A stretch of 64,000 bases of DNA from an uncultured Erythrobacter sp. (GTDB lineage: Bacteria; Pseudomonadota; Alphaproteobacteria; Sphingomonadales; Sphingomonadaceae). This document shows, in pieces, positions 9,084 to 17,061 of this stretch (position 1 is the first letter of the stretch; every line of letters begins with the position of its first letter). The position numbers were made by a program, and so were the translations under genes. The stretch is from the NCBI GenBank assembly GCA_947498065.1, contig CANMIS010000001.1, forward strand, positions 496,001 to 560,000, in the 5' to 3' direction. A model generated the notes under the pieces. The model worked only from the letters and a program-made list of their open reading frames with translations, made no database searches and was not told where the DNA came from.

Positions 9084-9095
9084 GGTGTGTGTTCC

Positions 9096-9626
9096 TTACT
9101 TCTTGTCAGCTTTAGGCGCGGCTTTCTTAGCCGGTGCCTTCTTAGCAGGAGCTTTTTTCGCGGCTGGCTTCTTGTCAGCTGCGGCCTTCTTTGGCGCCGC
9201 TGCTTTTTTGGCCGGAGCCTTCTTCTCAGCTGCTGGCTTCTTCGCAGGAGCCGCTTTCTTTTCAGCCGCTGGCTTGGCGTCTGCCTTTGGAGCAGCAGCC
9301 TTCTTAGCCGGTGCCTTCTTTGCAGCGCCCGCGCCCACATCGGTAATGCGCAGCAGCGTCATTTGCTGACGATGGCCCGCCTTACGGCGATAGTTGTGAC
9401 GGCGACGCTTCTTGAAAACGACGACCTTTTCACTCTTGGCTTGTGCGATGATCTCCGCTGAAACGGTGACCTTCGACGCGTCAGCGATTGTCTCGCCTTC
9501 ACCCGCTAGCAGGACATCGCCCAGCGTAACGGTGTCGCCGGCTTCACCAGCGAGCTTCTCAACGGCAATCTTGTCTCCGGCGGCAACCCGATATTGCTTG
9601 CCGCCCGTGCGCACTACTGCGAACAT
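9096..9626 (-). CDS. rplU: 50S ribosomal protein L21 with Lys/Ala/Pro-rich C-terminal extension
   Basis: Residues 1-100 are ordinary L21 ([14 protein letters not shown], and the rRNA-binding [17 protein letters not shown]). Residues 101-176 are an unusual tail built almost only of Lys, Ala and Pro in repeats such as KKAPAKK and AAPK, like the tail of histone H1. Normal L21 ends near residue 103. The tail should be disordered and strongly basic, likely adding RNA contacts. It is in frame with a clean stop and followed by rpmA. Similar tails occur in some other sphingomonads, so it is not an assembly error, but its role is unknown to me. Confidence 0.95.
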   Translation of the reverse strand: MFAVVRTGGKQYRVAAGDKIAVEKLAGEAGDTVTLGDVLLAGEGETIADASKVTVSAEIIAQAKSEKVVVFKKRRRHNYRRKAGHRQQMTLLRITDVGAGAAKKAPAKKAAAPKADAKPAAEKKAAPAKKPAAEKKAPAKKAAAPKKAAADKKPAAKKAPAKKAPAKKAAPKADKK

Positions 9627-9732
9627 GGCTTGTTACTCTCGATCTAAAGCTGTGCCTTAACCCATGCGAATACACACACAGACAAGACGCAAAATACCGC
9701 GCCGCAATTTTGCAGCGCTGGAAAGAGGCACG

Positions 9733-9761
9733 CCGTTAAGGGATCGATGCCGCCAAGTCAA
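9733..9761 (-). promoter_or_regulatory. Possible promoter of rplU-rpmA
   Basis: On the minus strand TTGACT (9756-9761) is followed after 17 bases by TAACGG (9733-9738), about 106 bases before the rplU start. The -35 match is good, the -10 weak. Confidence 0.4.
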
Positions 9762-9775
9762 CGCAAGAACCGGTA

Positions 9776-10390
9776 ATGAGAGACTTGTTTTTTGCCGGAC
9801 TGGCGCTGGCGCAAACCCAAATGCGTGGTAAAACCCGCGCAATGCTGGGATATGACGCGAAATTGACGAGAGTTGCCAAGGTGAAAGAACGCGCTCAACT
9901 ATTTGGGATCGCCGCAATGTTTGCTGCGACTTTGTCTGCCTGCGCGGGCAGCGGAGACAACTATCCCTCGCTGGCGGTGCGCGATGCGGAGCGATTCGCT
10001 GGCAGTTTTGAGCCAGCCCCCAGCGTAGAGCCGGCACCAGTGGCTGCCCCTGCCATTATGGCGGGTCTGGCGGCGATCGAGGTTCGGGCCGATGCGGCAT
10101 ACGCAGCGTTTCAATCCGCTTTGCCGTCCGCGGAAAGCACCGTGAGAGCAGCAAGAGGCGCCTCGCAATCAAGCAACCAATGGTCAGCGGCTCAGGTTGC
10201 TTTGGCAGACCTCACTGCGAAGCGCAGCACTTCGGCAATCGCCCTGGCGGACATTGATCTGATCTACGCAAAGACCTCCAGCGAATTTACCGTGAACCAG
10301 GAGATCGCCGAGCTGCGCGGGCGTATCGCTGCGCAAGTGGATGCTCAGGACAGAATTCTAGGCGAACTCCGCAGGCTTGCCTCGCAATGA
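9776..10390 (+). CDS. Putative lipoprotein, coupled to fnrL-like gene
   Basis: A protein of up to 204 residues containing a hydrophobic stretch and lipobox (FGIAAMFAATLSACAGS), so the mature protein should be lipid-anchored from that cysteine. The mature part is Ala-rich with a helical second half and no domain that I recognise. Three starts are possible: ATG at 9776, ATG at 9842, and GTG at 9881; the last gives the most normal signal peptide, the first is the longest frame. Its stop overlaps the start of the Fnr-type regulator (ATGA), suggesting co-translation with an oxygen sensor gene. Confidence 0.6.
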   Translation: MRDLFFAGLALAQTQMRGKTRAMLGYDAKLTRVAKVKERAQLFGIAAMFAATLSACAGSGDNYPSLAVRDAERFAGSFEPAPSVEPAPVAAPAIMAGLAAIEVRADAAYAAFQSALPSAESTVRAARGASQSSNQWSAAQVALADLTAKRSTSAIALADIDLIYAKTSSEFTVNQEIAELRGRIAAQVDAQDRILGELRRLASQ

Positions 10391-11085
10391 ACCTCGCCTG
10401 TGCATCCTGCCCGGTCAGGGATAGTGCGGCGTGCTCTGTCTTGAGCGAGGAAGAACGCGATGCCCTCGCCGCCGCAGGACGCACGCGGGTGCTCAAACGC
10501 GGGGAAATGCTATTCGCTGCCGGTGATGAGGATGTCGCCTGCGCGACGCTCGTTTCGGGCGCACTCAAAGTGTCCGCCGTTGATAGGGACGGCAATGAGC
10601 AGATTCTCGCACTGGTCCATCCATCTGGCTTTATCGGAGAGCTGTTTTCGCCCTTTGCCCATCACGATGTGATCGCCTTGACCGAGAGCAAGCTGTGCAC
10701 CTTTGCCAAGGTCGATATCAATCGGGCTATTGATGAGTATCCCGCGCTCGCAAAGGCGCTGCTGCGCCGGTCACAGGAAGATCTGCACTCCACCCGCAGC
10801 CTGCTGGAGCTGACTGCTCATGCCAGCGCGGAGGCGCGGCTCGCATGCTTGCTGCACGATTTTGCGCAGGCCGCCAGCCAATCCCCATGCCATCCAGCGG
10901 ATCATTTCGAACTGCCGCTAACCCGCGGGGAAATCGCCAATATGCTGGGCCTGACCATTGAAACCGTCAGCCGCAAATTCGGCGAGCTTGAAAAGGACGG
11001 AGCAATCCGCCGGACAGGCAAACGCGGGATCGAACTCGTCGACCCCGCGCACCTGCAGGCCCTCTCCGCAAGGAAGGTAGGTTAA
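10387..11085 (+). CDS. fnrL: Crp/Fnr family oxygen-sensing regulator (FnrL-like)
   Basis: A 232-residue transcription factor. Cys5, Cys8, Cys16 (CxxCx7C) and Cys104 match the four ligands of the oxygen-labile [4Fe-4S] cluster in FnrL proteins of alphaproteobacteria. A cyclic-nucleotide-binding-like fold follows, then the dimer helix and the helix-turn-helix LTRGEIANMLGLTIETVSRKF, whose ETVSR gives the E..SR contact for TTGAT half-sites. It should dimerise and activate genes when oxygen is scarce. It is coupled to the lipoprotein gene upstream and converges on a gene with a perfect FNR box, and a second such box lies at 56707. A NO- or redox-responsive paralogue cannot be excluded. Confidence 0.88.
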   Translation: MNLACASCPVRDSAACSVLSEEERDALAAAGRTRVLKRGEMLFAAGDEDVACATLVSGALKVSAVDRDGNEQILALVHPSGFIGELFSPFAHHDVIALTESKLCTFAKVDINRAIDEYPALAKALLRRSQEDLHSTRSLLELTAHASAEARLACLLHDFAQAASQSPCHPADHFELPLTRGEIANMLGLTIETVSRKFGELEKDGAIRRTGKRGIELVDPAHLQALSARKVG

Positions 11086-11525
11086 ACCAGCGCAGCTATG
11101 GTCACCGCCGCGAGGCCCCAAAGCACGATGAGAACCGGCAGAATTAGAACTTGAATGGCGGCATCGCGCGGGGCGAGACGGCCCGTGTTGGTCATAATCC
11201 CTTCGCGGGCGAATTTGCCCATATCCATTGGTTTTGAAGGGTTATCGGGCGAGAGCCGCGTCCAAATCGCAGGCACGCCGAACATGCCAAAGATAAAGAC
11301 GGTGAAGATAGCCATCGGGATGACCAGTCCCGGTGTGCTGAATGCAGCAAAAGTGATTGCAATGAAGGCCAGATAACAGGCGACAGTCGCAATATGCAGG
11401 CTGATGGGCAGCTCAAAGCTGCGATCAACCTCAACTTGGTGCCAGACTTGCGCCCGCTCCTGCTCGGGTCCCTCAACAATGGCCGCTTTGCCAGCCTCGA
11501 TTTGTTCTTGAATATGTTTGCTCAT
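11082..11525 (-). CDS. Membrane protein of unknown function, FNR-box promoter
   Basis: A 147-residue protein with about 45 polar N-terminal residues, two adjacent hydrophobic segments (LHIATVACYLAFIAITFAAF and VIPMAIFTVFIFGMFGV), a cytoplasmic-looking loop with RLSPDNPSKPMDMGKFAREG, and a third segment near the C-terminus. I do not recognise the family. Its promoter holds a perfect TTGAT-N4-ATCAA box 52 bases before the ATG, and the ribosome-binding leader GGAAGGAGAATACC is almost the same as in the universal stress gene at 55844. Its stop overlaps the fnrL stop by four bases on the opposite strand. It is probably induced under low oxygen. Confidence 0.75.
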   Translation of the reverse strand: MSKHIQEQIEAGKAAIVEGPEQERAQVWHQVEVDRSFELPISLHIATVACYLAFIAITFAAFSTPGLVIPMAIFTVFIFGMFGVPAIWTRLSPDNPSKPMDMGKFAREGIMTNTGRLAPRDAAIQVLILPVLIVLWGLAAVTIAALV

Positions 11526-11549
11526 GGGTATTCTCCTTCCTTGAGAAGG

Positions 11550-11591
11550 GAATTAGCCCAGCGACTCGCCCGCGACTTTGATCTGGATCAA
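11550..11591 (-). promoter_or_regulatory. FNR box (TTGAT-N4-ATCAA) with class II spacing
   Basis: A perfect FNR palindrome occupies 11578-11591. On the minus strand it is followed after 22 bases by TAATTC at 11550-11555, so if that is the -10 the box is centred at -41.5, the classic class II activation position. The gene at 11082-11525 starts 25 bases beyond the -10. Confidence 0.85.
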
Positions 11592-11616
11592 ACTGCGAAA
11601 CTTTTTGCGAAAAAGA

Positions 11617-12063
11617 TCAGTCGGACCAGCGCGCGAGATCAGCGTAATCATCCGCGCGCGGCTGGATCCAATGCCATTCGCCGTTTCGTTTCTCGCGTTT
11701 CCAAAACCAAGCTGCGCTCTTCAAATGGTCCATTGCAAAGTCGACCGCATCGATCGCCCCGCGCCTGTGCTTTGCCGCCGCCGATACGCAAACAATCGGT
11801 TCACCCGGACGCATCGCGCCGACCCGGTGCACCATCAGTATCCCCATCAGATCGAATCGCGTGATGGCCTGCTGCGCCAGCTCTTCCATGCTCGGCAATG
11901 TGAGCGGTTCGTAATGCGACAGCTCCAGCAGTTCTACATCCGCCTCGCCCCGCACTTCGCCAACGAAGGTGCAGACACCGCCCAGGCCAGGGTGCGCATC
12001 GGTGAATGGCCCGATTAGCGCACCCGGGATGAATGGTGATGTGAGTAGACGGACGTCATTCAC
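11617..12063 (-). CDS. moaE: Molybdopterin synthase catalytic subunit
   Basis: A 148-residue MoaE. The protein transfers sulfur from the MoaD thiocarboxylate to cyclic pyranopterin monophosphate in molybdenum cofactor synthesis. Family motifs are CTFVGEVRG near residue 31, ELSHYEPLT, MVHRVGAMRPGEP and the C-terminal WKREKRNGEWHWIQ, which carries the active-site lysines. It follows moaD by 6 bases and is the last gene of the folB-moaA-moaD-moaE array. The next gene in that direction has its own FNR-type promoter. Confidence 0.95.
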   Translation of the reverse strand: MNDVRLLTSPFIPGALIGPFTDAHPGLGGVCTFVGEVRGEADVELLELSHYEPLTLPSMEELAQQAITRFDLMGILMVHRVGAMRPGEPIVCVSAAAKHRRGAIDAVDFAMDHLKSAAWFWKREKRNGEWHWIQPRADDYADLARWSD

Positions 12064-12069
12064 CGCGAT

Positions 12070-12312
12070 CTACCCACCAGAGACAGGCGGCAGCAGCGCA
12101 ACCTCATCGCCGTCCTGCGCATGCAGCGTGGTTTTGTCGCTCAGCACTTTTCCCGCGCAGGCGACATTGACCCGCTGCTCGTTCAATTGCTCAGCAACTT
12201 GCGGCCCGACCGCGCTTAGCAACCCAGTCCAATCGAGCGGTGCAGGCACTTCGCGGCTGTCTTCGCCAGCCAGATCACGCAAGGGCCCCAAGAACACAAT
12301 TCGCACCGCCAT
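12070..12312 (-). CDS. moaD: Molybdopterin synthase sulfur carrier subunit
   Basis: An 80-residue ubiquitin-fold protein ending in the diagnostic Gly-Gly (LLPPVSGG) that is adenylated and converted to a thiocarboxylate. The core VRIVFLGPLRDLAG and DGDEVALLPP are typical. It lies between moaA (2 bases upstream) and moaE (6 bases downstream), so the subunits are made together. Confidence 0.93.
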   Translation of the reverse strand: MAVRIVFLGPLRDLAGEDSREVPAPLDWTGLLSAVGPQVAEQLNEQRVNVACAGKVLSDKTTLHAQDGDEVALLPPVSGG

Positions 12313-12314
12313 GC

Positions 12315-13370
12315 TCAGCCTCCGGTCATCGACATATGGCGAGCCAAATGCGGCTCTGCCCCGCGCGTATCAATTCGGAAGTGATGCTTTTCCGGCTTGA
12401 TCGCCATCGCCTCGCTCAGCGCAAGTTCGAGATTTGATGCCGGATCATCCGACCTGAGGGCAGCCCGCAAATCGACCCGTTCACCGCCGCCAAGGCAGGG
12501 GTAAAGCTGTCCAGTCGCTGTCACACGCAAGCGATTGCATCCAGCGCAAAAATTGTTGGTCAGCGGGGTGATCAAGCCAAGCCTGCCGCCCGTTTCCGCA
12601 ATATCGACGTAACAGGCAGGCCCGCCGGTGGAATGACTGTTATCGGTCAGCGTCCAGCGCCGCTCCAATTCTGCGCGAACATCGGTCAGCGGCAGATAAT
12701 GGTCGATCCGATCTTCCTCGACATCGCCCAGCGGCATCACCTCGATCAGCGTCACGTCATGGCCCTCACCGTGGGCCCAAGCGATGAGATCGGGCAGTTC
12801 GCCCTCATTGATCCCTTTCAGCGCAACCGCGTTCAGCTTGACCTTCAGCCCCGCTTCTTTGGCCGCAGCGATCCCCTCCAGCACTTGAGGCAAGGCGTCG
12901 CGCCGGGTGAGCTGAGCAAAGCGAGCTCGGTCCAATGTATCGAGCGAGACATTGACCCTTTTGACCCCGGCCTTCGCCAGCCCCTCCGCATGACGCGCCA
13001 GCTGCGTCGCATTGGTCGTAAGGGTCAGCTCTTCCAGACCGCTGCCGATCCGCTTTCCAAGCGCGCTGAACAGATCGATGATATCGCGGCGCACCAATGG
13101 CTCGCCGCCCGTAATCCTGAGCTTGGTAACGCCGCGCTCGATAAAACCGATGCTGAGCTGATAGAGCTCTTCCAGCGTCAGTACTTCGCGGCGCGGCAGG
13201 AATTTCATCTGCTCTGGCATGCAATAGGAGCAGCGCAGATCGCAGCGATCCGTCACAGACAGGCGCAGATAGGTGATCCGTCGTTGAAATGCGTCGACCA
13301 GAGGCGCAGGCGAACCGAGCGTCAAAATGTCGCGGGCCCGCGCGCGGTTCGAAGCGGAAATCTCAGTCAT
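12315..13370 (-). CDS. moaA: GTP 3',8-cyclase (molybdenum cofactor biosynthesis protein A)
   Basis: A radical SAM enzyme of 351 residues that, with MoaC, makes cyclic pyranopterin monophosphate from GTP. The N-terminal [4Fe-4S] cluster ligands are Cys43, Cys47 and Cys50 in CDLRCSYC, the SAM site includes ITGGEPLVRRD, and the second cluster uses the C-terminal NFCAGCNRLR plus the cysteine in LYPCLG. The ATG at 13370 overlaps the end of the upstream gene by 8 bases; an in-frame start at 13406 would lengthen a non-conserved N-terminus. No moaC, moaB or molybdoenzyme gene is in the window. Confidence 0.94.
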   Translation of the reverse strand: MTEISASNRARARDILTLGSPAPLVDAFQRRITYLRLSVTDRCDLRCSYCMPEQMKFLPRREVLTLEELYQLSIGFIERGVTKLRITGGEPLVRRDIIDLFSALGKRIGSGLEELTLTTNATQLARHAEGLAKAGVKRVNVSLDTLDRARFAQLTRRDALPQVLEGIAAAKEAGLKVKLNAVALKGINEGELPDLIAWAHGEGHDVTLIEVMPLGDVEEDRIDHYLPLTDVRAELERRWTLTDNSHSTGGPACYVDIAETGGRLGLITPLTNNFCAGCNRLRVTATGQLYPCLGGGERVDLRAALRSDDPASNLELALSEAMAIKPEKHHFRIDTRGAEPHLARHMSMTGG

Positions 13371-13695
13371 GCGCCTCAAGGTAGTGCCCCGTGACGCCGG
13401 GTGCACCCTCTAAATAGGCTAGCAACGCCCGCGTCGCCGCCTCGCTGCCGCGCGCAACCAAATTTACACGCTGAGGCGCGAATTCGCGGGCCAAATCCCG
13501 CGCCAGTGCCAAACGCCAATCGGAATGATCCGGGCCGGCGGTCGGCAAGACAATCGCCAGCGCGCTCACGCCATCTTCGCTCAGGACTGCGCGAACCGCG
13601 CCCAATTGCTCATTCAGGACATAAGCGCTTGCATCCAAAGCGCTGTCAGGCAGCTCTGCGATATGCTGAACCGCCTGAACGCCGGAAACGCTCAT
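13363..13695 (-). CDS. Small Rossmann-like protein, possibly SDR-derived
   Basis: A protein of about 110 residues lying between folB and moaA and overlapping both. Its C-terminal half reads like the end of a short-chain dehydrogenase: LARDLAREFAPQRVNLVARG, then LLAYLEGAPGVTGHYLE, which resembles the usual AxExAPxxIRVNxVAPG and APGVTGQ segments. The N-terminal GxxxGxG cofactor loop and the YxxxK active site are absent, so it is probably not an oxidoreductase. The start at 13695 (MSVSGVQ) is preferred over 13713. Position next to folB recalls the folM-type SDR found there in other alphaproteobacteria. Confidence 0.6.
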   Translation of the reverse strand: MSVSGVQAVQHIAELPDSALDASAYVLNEQLGAVRAVLSEDGVSALAIVLPTAGPDHSDWRLALARDLAREFAPQRVNLVARGSEAATRALLAYLEGAPGVTGHYLEAHD

Positions 13696-14108
13696 GCCTT
13701 GCGGTTTTCCCAAGCGGCGCGTTCGCGGTGCAAGGTGATACCGATTTTTTCATTCGCCTCGGCAATGGCGAGCTTCACGATTTTCACCGTGACAGCCTGA
13801 ACGCGCACGTCTTGCACGAAGAGAGTCTCGCAAATATGATCAGCGACCGCTTCGATCAGTTTGAAATGCACGCCTGCGGGCAGGCCTTCACCCGCAGCGT
13901 GTTTCAAATCCATATAGTTCTTGCTCGCCTCTAGCGGCGTGTCGGCATCGTAATGATCGGCGACATCGTAGCGCGCATTGATGGTGATGCGCAGCGGCTG
14001 CGGCTTGCCCGTTTCTTCGGAGTAAATGCCAGTGAGGACATCCGTCTCCAGATCGGCGACTTCCAGGATCAGCGAATCGTTCATATCGTCGCGCGGCTTA
14101 GCCGTCAT
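13692..14108 (-). CDS. folB: Dihydroneopterin aldolase
   Basis: A 138-residue FolB that cleaves dihydroneopterin to 6-hydroxymethyl-dihydropterin in folate synthesis. Conserved parts are LETDVLTGIYSEETGKPQPLRITI near the start, YMDLKHAAGE, and FKLIEAVADHICETLF with the catalytic region, then VKIVKLAIAEANEKIGITLHR. The ATG at 14108 overlaps the stop of the upstream methyltransferase gene and is preceded by GGTGGAG; the ATG at 14084 is an alternative with no ribosome-binding site. The open frame extends to 14234 but that part is antisense-like. Confidence 0.9.
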   Translation of the reverse strand: MTAKPRDDMNDSLILEVADLETDVLTGIYSEETGKPQPLRITINARYDVADHYDADTPLEASKNYMDLKHAAGEGLPAGVHFKLIEAVADHICETLFVQDVRVQAVTVKIVKLAIAEANEKIGITLHRERAAWENRKA

Positions 14109-14988
14109 TGCTCCACCGGGCAAAGATAGCCGTCGGAAGCAAGCGCGGATTGTCGCCTTCTTCCCGCACGGCCAAATCGCCGAATTCGATAGTTCCGGGC
14201 AGATCGTGCATGGCCTCTTCGAGAAGGCCTGCAATTGCGAGGCTGCTCATTCTGACGGCATAGACGGTCAGGAACAGGAAGCGGCTGTCGTTATCGAGCA
14301 GCTTTGCACAGTCCGAAATCAGCCCAGGAAGGTTTTCCTCCAGGCGCCAGGTTTCACTTTTCGGGCCGCGACCAAATTTGGGCGGGTCGAGAATGATCCC
14401 GTCATAGCGCTTCTCGCGGCGAACCTCGCGCGCGGCAAATTTCGCCGCATCATCCACCAGCCAGCGGATTGGGCGCTCTTCCATGCCGGACAGCGCAGCG
14501 TTCTCGCGCGCCTGGGCAACGGATTTCTTCGAGGCATCGACATGCGTCACCCGGCCGTGCTGGCTCAGAGCAAGACTGCCCACGCCGGTATAGCCAAACA
14601 GATTGAGCGTTTCCGCCTCTGTCTGTTCGCCCAGCATCGCGCGCATCCAATCCCACACCGGGGCCATATCGGGGAAGAACTGCAAATGGCGAAACGGGGT
14701 CGGGCGGGCGGTAAAGCGCGCTTCATTCCAACCAAGCTCCCAGCCATCCTCGGGCACTTCACGGGCGAAACTCCACCGGCCGCCGCCATCCTCGTCCGAT
14801 CCGGGCACAAATTCGCCGTCGGCATCCCATTCGCTAATCCGCGGGCGCCACATGGCCTGCGGTTCTGGGCGAATGAAGGAATGCGGGCCGAACGCCTCAA
14901 ACTTGCGCCCTTCGCCGCTGTCGAGCAGGCGGTAAGCGTCCCACCCGGCGCATTCCATCACCAGCGGATCACGGGCCAGCTGCGCCAT
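14098..14988 (-). CDS. Class I SAM-dependent methyltransferase (RlmI-like)
   Basis: A 296-residue protein with a C-terminal methyltransferase domain of the 23S rRNA cytosine-5 type. The SAM site is LNLFGYTGVGSLALSQHG, the acidic ribose-binding region is THVDASKKS, and the catalytic motif is LDPPKFGRG. The N-terminal 90 residues lack the PUA domain that full RlmI has, so specificity may differ. It is coupled to thrC (TGATG overlap) and to folB downstream. The rRNA position it would modify is not known. Confidence 0.8.
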   Translation of the reverse strand: MAQLARDPLVMECAGWDAYRLLDSGEGRKFEAFGPHSFIRPEPQAMWRPRISEWDADGEFVPGSDEDGGGRWSFAREVPEDGWELGWNEARFTARPTPFRHLQFFPDMAPVWDWMRAMLGEQTEAETLNLFGYTGVGSLALSQHGRVTHVDASKKSVAQARENAALSGMEERPIRWLVDDAAKFAAREVRREKRYDGIILDPPKFGRGPKSETWRLEENLPGLISDCAKLLDNDSRFLFLTVYAVRMSSLAIAGLLEEAMHDLPGTIEFGDLAVREEGDNPRLLPTAIFARWSNDG

Positions 14989-16385
14989 CAGTCGGTCGCA
15001 GCAGTCTCAGAAACGAAATCGCGCACCGCCTCATAATCGCCGGGCAGCTCTGTATAATGTTCTTCGCGCGCGAACAGATCGCCGACGCGCGCGGGCAGCG
15101 CCGGACGCATGCCCGTGGCCCGCTCCACCGCATCGCTGAATTTCGCCGGATGGGCTGTCGCTAGGGTCACAATCGGCACCGCAGGATCAAGATCGCTAAT
15201 GCGCGCGGCATGCAGGCCAATCGCGGTGTGCGGATCCAGTACTTGCCCGGCCCGCTCATGCGCCCAGCGCAGCGCCTGCGCCATCTCGTCGCCATCAGTC
15301 CGAGCGCTCACGAACAAACCGCTGGCGCCTTCTTGCTGAGCATTGGTCAGCTGCATCGCGCGCGCGCTTTCAAAGCCGCGCATTTGCTCTGCCAAGGCCG
15401 CGCCATCGCGCCCGCCGCAATCAAACAGCAGCCGCTCAAAATTGGAGCTGACCTGAATGTCCATCGATGGGGTGGCGGTCGGCGTGACGGTGCCGGCTGA
15501 GTAGTCTCCACTGGTCAGCGCGCGGTGAAGAATATCGTTCACATTGGTCGCAACGATCAACTGCTTGATCGGCAGCCCCATCTTGTGCGCGACATAGCCC
15601 GCAAACACATCACCGAAATTGCCGGTCGGCACGCTGTAGGCGGCGGCCCTTTGCGGCGCGCCCAGCTGAAGCCCGGCCGCGAAGTAATACACGACCTGAG
15701 CCATCAGCCGCGCCCAGTTGATTGAGTTGACCGCGCCGATCTGCATCCGACTGGTCAGCGCCTCGTCCACGAACATGCGCTTCACCATCGCTTGGGCGTC
15801 GTCAAAACTGCCTTCGATTGCGATATTGTGAACATTGGGCGCGCGCACTGTCGTCATCTGCCGGCGCTGCACTTCGCTGACCCGGCCTTTCGGGTGGAGC
15901 ATGAAGATCTCCACGCCTTCGCGCCCGGCAACCGCATCAATCGCGGCCGATCCGGTATCACCGCTGGTCGCGCCGACGATGGTCAGGCGCTTGCCAGAAC
16001 GGCCAAGGAAGGTCTCAAACAGCAGGCCGAGCAATTGCAGCGCGACATCTTTGAACGCCAGCGTGGGGCCATGAAACAGCTCAAGCAGCCATTGCTGCTG
16101 GTCGAGCTGGACCAGCGGTGTCACCGCGTCATGAGCGAAGCGGCCGTAAGCCTGCTCGCACAAACCGCGCAGCTCGTGCTCGTTTAGGTTATCGCCGACG
16201 AACGGCATCATCACGCGCGCGGCGAGTTCGGGGTAAGGCAGCCCGGCCATTGCGGCGATTTCGGCTTCGCTAAAACGCGGCCATTTGGTGGGCAGATACA
16301 GCCCGCCATCTTTGGCGAGCCCCGCCAAAGTGACGCCTTCGAAATCGAGCGCGGGTGCGCTGCCTCTGGTCGATACATATTGCAT
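14988..16385 (-). CDS. thrC: Threonine synthase
   Basis: A PLP enzyme of 465 residues that converts phosphohomoserine to threonine. The Schiff-base lysine is Lys112 in FHGPTLAFKDVALQ, the phosphate-binding loop is GATSGDTGSAAI, and NINWARLMAQ-like NSINWARLMAQVVYY is characteristic of the long bacterial ThrC class. The start at 16385 gives the typical MQYVSTRG N-terminus; the frame continues to 16493 in non-conserved sequence that overlaps surf1. Its place behind the cytochrome oxidase assembly genes is common in Sphingomonadales. Confidence 0.95.
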   Translation of the reverse strand: MQYVSTRGSAPALDFEGVTLAGLAKDGGLYLPTKWPRFSEAEIAAMAGLPYPELAARVMMPFVGDNLNEHELRGLCEQAYGRFAHDAVTPLVQLDQQQWLLELFHGPTLAFKDVALQLLGLLFETFLGRSGKRLTIVGATSGDTGSAAIDAVAGREGVEIFMLHPKGRVSEVQRRQMTTVRAPNVHNIAIEGSFDDAQAMVKRMFVDEALTSRMQIGAVNSINWARLMAQVVYYFAAGLQLGAPQRAAAYSVPTGNFGDVFAGYVAHKMGLPIKQLIVATNVNDILHRALTSGDYSAGTVTPTATPSMDIQVSSNFERLLFDCGGRDGAALAEQMRGFESARAMQLTNAQQEGASGLFVSARTDGDEMAQALRWAHERAGQVLDPHTAIGLHAARISDLDPAVPIVTLATAHPAKFSDAVERATGMRPALPARVGDLFAREEHYTELPGDYEAVRDFVSETAATD

Positions 16386-16446
16386 GGTGTTCACGCGGTT
16401 AGCGGCGTCAGCGAGCAGTGGCAAGAATGCGGATCTGTGCGCTTGC

Positions 16447-17061
16447 CTAGCTTTGCTTTCTACCCCGCCCCGCGATCCGTCCTTTGACCGCAAACCAATA
16501 GATCACCAACGCGGTGAGCGCGAAGAAGAACCACTGGCCAGCATAGGCGAGATGATTGTTGGGTAAGTCCTTGGGATCGGGCTTTGCAAGCGGCTCTAGC
16601 CCAGCGACCGGCTCGTCCAATTGCAGCCTAGCGCCAAACCGGCCGCCGGGGGCGATCCGCCCAGTGATAGCCCCGCCGCTCCATTCTGGCGTGTTTGGGT
16701 TGCGGGAATATCCAAGCTTTACCTCAGTCGGGCCAAAATCCGTCTGGCAGGTTGCGATATGAGCATATCCGCTTTGCCCGCGCTCACTTTTGCCGGAAAT
16801 AGAGGTTGCCTCGGTCACCTCTGGGCAATCGAAGGCCGCGACCCGGAACAGTGTGTCTGGGTCATAGGCGCCGTCCTCTACGCCATCCGGGTTCGAGGGA
16901 AACCCAATCGGATCGCTCGTCGCAAGCGCGGCTTCATAACGCGCGATCAGATCAGCTTTCTCGTCCATCCGGCCCAATTGCCAGAAGCCAAGTGCAACCA
17001 TCGTTGCTGCCGCGCCGAAAACCAAGACGGTCGGAATGATGGGAAGATCACGAAGTCTCAT
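16447..17061 (-). CDS. surf1: SURF1 family cytochrome oxidase assembly protein
   Basis: A 204-residue inner-membrane protein with one transmembrane helix at each end (residues 7-26 and about 175-195) around a periplasmic domain, the SURF1 layout. Diagnostic motifs are FWQLGRMDEK after the first helix and NNHLAYAGQWFFFALTALVIYWF at the last. Surf1 helps insert heme a into subunit I of aa3 oxidase. It overlaps the DUF983 gene by ATGA and lies 61 bases before thrC. Confidence 0.92.
   Translation of the reverse strand: MRLRDLPIIPTVLVFGAAATMVALGFWQLGRMDEKADLIARYEAALATSDPIGFPSNPDGVEDGAYDPDTLFRVAAFDCPEVTEATSISGKSERGQSGYAHIATCQTDFGPTEVKLGYSRNPNTPEWSGGAITGRIAPGGRFGARLQLDEPVAGLEPLAKPDPKDLPNNHLAYAGQWFFFALTALVIYWFAVKGRIAGRGRKQS

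Noticed and set aside
9110..9330. Tandem repeat that could look like a CRISPR or satellite
   Set aside because: The repeats are the Lys/Ala/Pro codons of the L21 tail, in frame and without regular spacers.
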